A stretch of DNA of 16,170 nt from an uncultured Eubacteriales bacterium. GTDB taxonomy: Bacteria > Bacillota > Clostridia > Oscillospirales > Acutalibacteraceae. A program made the translations under genes and the position numbers. Under the pieces are notes generated by a model. The model was not told the origin of the DNA and ran no database searches. It saw only the letters and a list, made by a program, of their open reading frames with translations. Numbering within the stretch: position 1 is the first letter of the stretch; every line of letters starts with the position of its first letter. The stretch is taken from contig ONWI01000170.1 of assembly GCA_900321515.1 (NCBI GenBank), forward strand, positions 1 to 16,170. Direction: 5' to 3'. Below are positions 14,252 through 16,170 of this stretch, in pieces.

Positions 14252-15748
14252 TCATAGGTTGGTGTAGCCCATTAGTTCTTCGTCTACCTCGCGGGCGCAG
14301 TCGCGTCCGTCGCGGATAGCACGTACGACAAGGGACTGTCCGCTGTGCATGTCGCCGGCGGTGAAGATCTTTTCGACATTGGTGCGATGGGCGCCGGATT
14401 GTGTCGCAACGTTCGTGCGCCGGTCGGTTTCCACACCGAAGGCGCTCGTCACATAGCTCTCGCTGCCGAGGAATCCCGCCGCAATCAGCACCAGCTCCGC
14501 CGGAACCTCGCGCTCCGAGCCTTCCACCGGCTTCATTGTCATGCGCCCGGTGGCGGGGTCTTTTTCGGGCTGTAAACTCAGGAGCACTACGCCGCGCAGG
14601 TTGCCCGCTTCATCTTTGAGAAATTCCTTGACCGTGGACTGATAGATTCTCGGGTCGCTGCCGAAGACCGCCGCGGCTTCCTCCTGACCGTAATCCGTCT
14701 TGCAGACGCGCGGCCACTGCGGCCACGGATTGTTCGCCGCGCGGGTGTCGGGGAGCTTCGGCATCATTTCGAGCTGGAGAATGCTCTTCGCGCCGTGACG
14801 CACGCAGGTCCCCACGCAGTCGTTGCCCGTGTCTCCGCCGCCGATGACAATGACGTTCTTGTCCTTTGCGGAAATGAATGTGCCTTCCTGCAATCCGTTG
14901 TCGAGCAGCGCCTTTGTGGTGGATTTGAGGAAGTCCACGGCGAAGTAAATGCCGTTCGAGTCGCGCCCTTCGGCTCTGATGTCACGGGGATGGGACGCGC
15001 CGCAGGCGAGAATCACCGCGTCGTATTCCGCCAGAAGTTCCTCCGCCGTGACGTCCGCGCCGACATTCACACCTGTGCGGAATGCAACGCCTTCCTCCCG
15101 CATGATGGCAACTCTCCGCTCAATGATGTGCTTTTCCAGCTTCATGTTGGGAATGCCGTACATCAGCAGACCGCCGACGCGGTCGCTTCTTTCAAACACC
15201 GTGACGGAATGCCCTCTGTGATTGAGCTGGTCGGCTGCCGCCAGTCCGGAAGGACCGGAACCGATCACCGCTACCTTCTTGCCGGTGCGCACCTTCGGCG
15301 GCTGCGCCTTCGCCCAGCCTTCCGCGTAGGCTCTTTCCACAATGGAATATTCGTTCGCCCTGACCGTCACCGCATCGCCGCTGGCTTCGCCGTGCGCGCC
15401 GCAGGTGCAGGCCTTTTCACAGAGCGCCGGACACACACGGCTGGTGAATTCCGGAAAGCTGTTTGTCAGCCGCAGCCGGTCATACGCCTGCTTCCATGCT
15501 CCTCTGTAGATGAGATCGTTCCATTCGGGGATGAGGTTGCCCAGCGGACAGCCGGACATCATTCCCCCGATCATCATGCCCGACTGGCAGAACGGCACAC
15601 CGCACGCCATGCAGCGCGCCGCCTGTTTTTTCTGATCCGCTTCGGAGAGCGGCTCGTGAAATTCGTTGAAATGGCGTATGCGCTCGCTTACGGAGAAGGC
15701 TGGCGCGTCCTCGCGCTGATATTCCAAAAATCCTGTCGGTTTTCCCAT
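14252..15748 (-). CDS. gltD: Glutamate synthase (NADPH) small subunit
   Basis: GltD passes electrons from NADPH through FAD and iron-sulfur clusters to the large subunit, which makes glutamate from glutamine and 2-oxoglutarate. The 498-residue length is normal. Visible are the N-terminal cluster cysteines (C46, C49, C54, C67 and C106, C110, C114, C116), the FAD-binding GSGPSGLAAA (163-172), GGLLMYGIPNMKLEK (192-206), the NADPH-binding GGGDTGND (303-310) and the C-terminal FAD motif FTAGDMHSGQSLVV. An AAAGGAG ribosome binding site overlaps the gltB stop codon, and only 14 bp separate the genes, so translation is probably coupled. The gene looks more GC-rich than the signalling and glycosyltransferase genes, which also produces long open frames on the opposite strand. 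Confidence 0.96.
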   Translation of the reverse strand: MGKPTGFLEYQREDAPAFSVSERIRHFNEFHEPLSEADQKKQAARCMACGVPFCQSGMMIGGMMSGCPLGNLIPEWNDLIYRGAWKQAYDRLRLTNSFPEFTSRVCPALCEKACTCGAHGEASGDAVTVRANEYSIVERAYAEGWAKAQPPKVRTGKKVAVIGSGPSGLAAADQLNHRGHSVTVFERSDRVGGLLMYGIPNMKLEKHIIERRVAIMREEGVAFRTGVNVGADVTAEELLAEYDAVILACGASHPRDIRAEGRDSNGIYFAVDFLKSTTKALLDNGLQEGTFISAKDKNVIVIGGGDTGNDCVGTCVRHGAKSILQLEMMPKLPDTRAANNPWPQWPRVCKTDYGQEEAAAVFGSDPRIYQSTVKEFLKDEAGNLRGVVLLSLQPEKDPATGRMTMKPVEGSEREVPAELVLIAAGFLGSESYVTSAFGVETDRRTNVATQSGAHRTNVEKIFTAGDMHSGQSLVVRAIRDGRDCAREVDEELMGYTNL

Positions 15749-15762
15749 AGTAATCCTCTCCT

Positions 15763-16170
15763 TTATTGCTCACGCGTAAATTGATAGAATGCTTCAATCT
15801 TTGCTTCTTCGACGGAAAGTCCCTTGCCCTCGAATGCGGCGATGGACTGAATGATGGTCTTGTAGTCGTGCGGAATGATCTTCTTGAATTTAGGCAGGTA
15901 TTCGCTGAAATTTTCCAGTATTGCCTTGCCCTTGGGGGACTGCGTTGCCTCAACGTGTTCCTCGATAAGGGCTTTTATCTTTTCCGCGTCGGAATGGGAG
16001 GTGACCTCGGAAAATTCCACAAGCTCCTTGTTGACCCGCATATAAAGCTCCCTGTCCTCGTCGAGCACATAGACCACGCCGCCCGACATGCCGGCGGCAA
16101 AATTCTTGCCGGTGCCGCCGAGCACGACCACACAGCCGCCCGTCATGTATTCGCAGCCGTGATCGCCCAC
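15763..16170 (-). CDS. gltB: Glutamate synthase large subunit, 3' end only
   Basis: The last 135 residues of GltB are present; the gene runs off the right edge of the window. The frame opens with VGDHGCEYMTGG, then VVVLGGTGKNFAAGMSGG and VYVLDE, the end of the Gly-rich beta-helix (GXGXG) domain found at the GltB C-terminus. The helical tail that follows fits the family. The first visible codon is GTG but it is internal, not a start. It sits directly upstream of gltD in the usual gltB-gltD order. Confidence 0.93.
   Translation of the reverse strand: MGDHGCEYMTGGCVVVLGGTGKNFAAGMSGGVVYVLDEDRELYMRVNKELVEFSEVTSHSDAEKIKALIEEHVEATQSPKGKAILENFSEYLPKFKKIIPHDYKTIIQSIAAFEGKGLSVEEAKIEAFYQFTREQ

Noticed and set aside
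3190..14372. Several exact or near-exact TGTCGAA (0A-box-like) matches inside coding sequences (for example near 3197, 5857 and 14366)
   Set aside because: The count of the core hexamer is about what chance gives for a window of this size, so coding matches were not called as sites.
14795..15784. A 329-residue open frame on the plus strand opposite gltD
   Set aside because: It lies wholly antisense to a certain gene (gltD) and the gltB end, has no recognisable motif, and is explained by the high GC content and codon bias of gltD.
1..16170. Search for CRISPR arrays, tRNA or rRNA genes, defence systems and prophage genes
   Set aside because: No regular spaced repeats, no cloverleaf-like sequences and no matching protein motifs were seen. 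SbcCD is a housekeeping repair nuclease and not evidence of a defence island.

Overview
The window looks like chromosomal DNA of a Gram-positive anaerobe of the class Clostridia, perhaps near the Ruminococcaceae/Oscillospiraceae. This is an inference from a Spo0A-type DNA-binding domain, GHKL-type membrane sensor kinases, strong AGGAG ribosome binding sites, sigma-A-like promoters and moderate GC content. No rRNA, tRNA, CRISPR array, complete insertion sequence or phage gene was seen.

Layout, left to right. (1) The 3' part of a GH13 alpha-amylase-family gene (+). (2) A signalling island (+): a response regulator with a Spo0A-like C-terminal domain, a leader region of nested inverted repeats ending in a strong terminator-like hairpin, two tandem paralogous membrane GHKL kinase-like proteins, and an unrecognised 80-residue protein closed by a strong terminator. 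(3) A housekeeping sbcD-sbcC operon (-) for the Mre11/Rad50-type nuclease, transcribed divergently from (4) an Sfp-type phosphopantetheinyl transferase gene (+). (5) A two-gene glycosyltransferase operon (-, GT2 then GT4) lying between two imperfect 27-bp direct repeats. (6) A PfkB-family sugar-phosphate kinase, probably 1-phosphofructokinase (-). (7) The gltB 3' end and complete gltD (-), encoding glutamate synthase, closed by a hairpin terminator.

The most interesting part is region 2. The two kinase-like proteins look like products of a tandem duplication whose defects are complementary. The first keeps the candidate phospho-accepting histidine (H274) but has a degraded ATP-binding site: Tyr in place of the N-box Asn, and a broken G2 loop. 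The second keeps the Asn and the glycine loop but has Arg (R283) in place of the His. A natural reading is an obligate heterodimer in which the second protein phosphorylates the first in trans, and the phosphate passes to D57 of the response regulator. A promoter candidate, palindromes and an intrinsic-terminator-like hairpin lie between the regulator and the kinase genes, so the kinase genes may be controlled by attenuation or autoregulation.

The rest is mostly ordinary metabolism and DNA repair. The glycosyltransferase pair is the only other segment that looks accessory.
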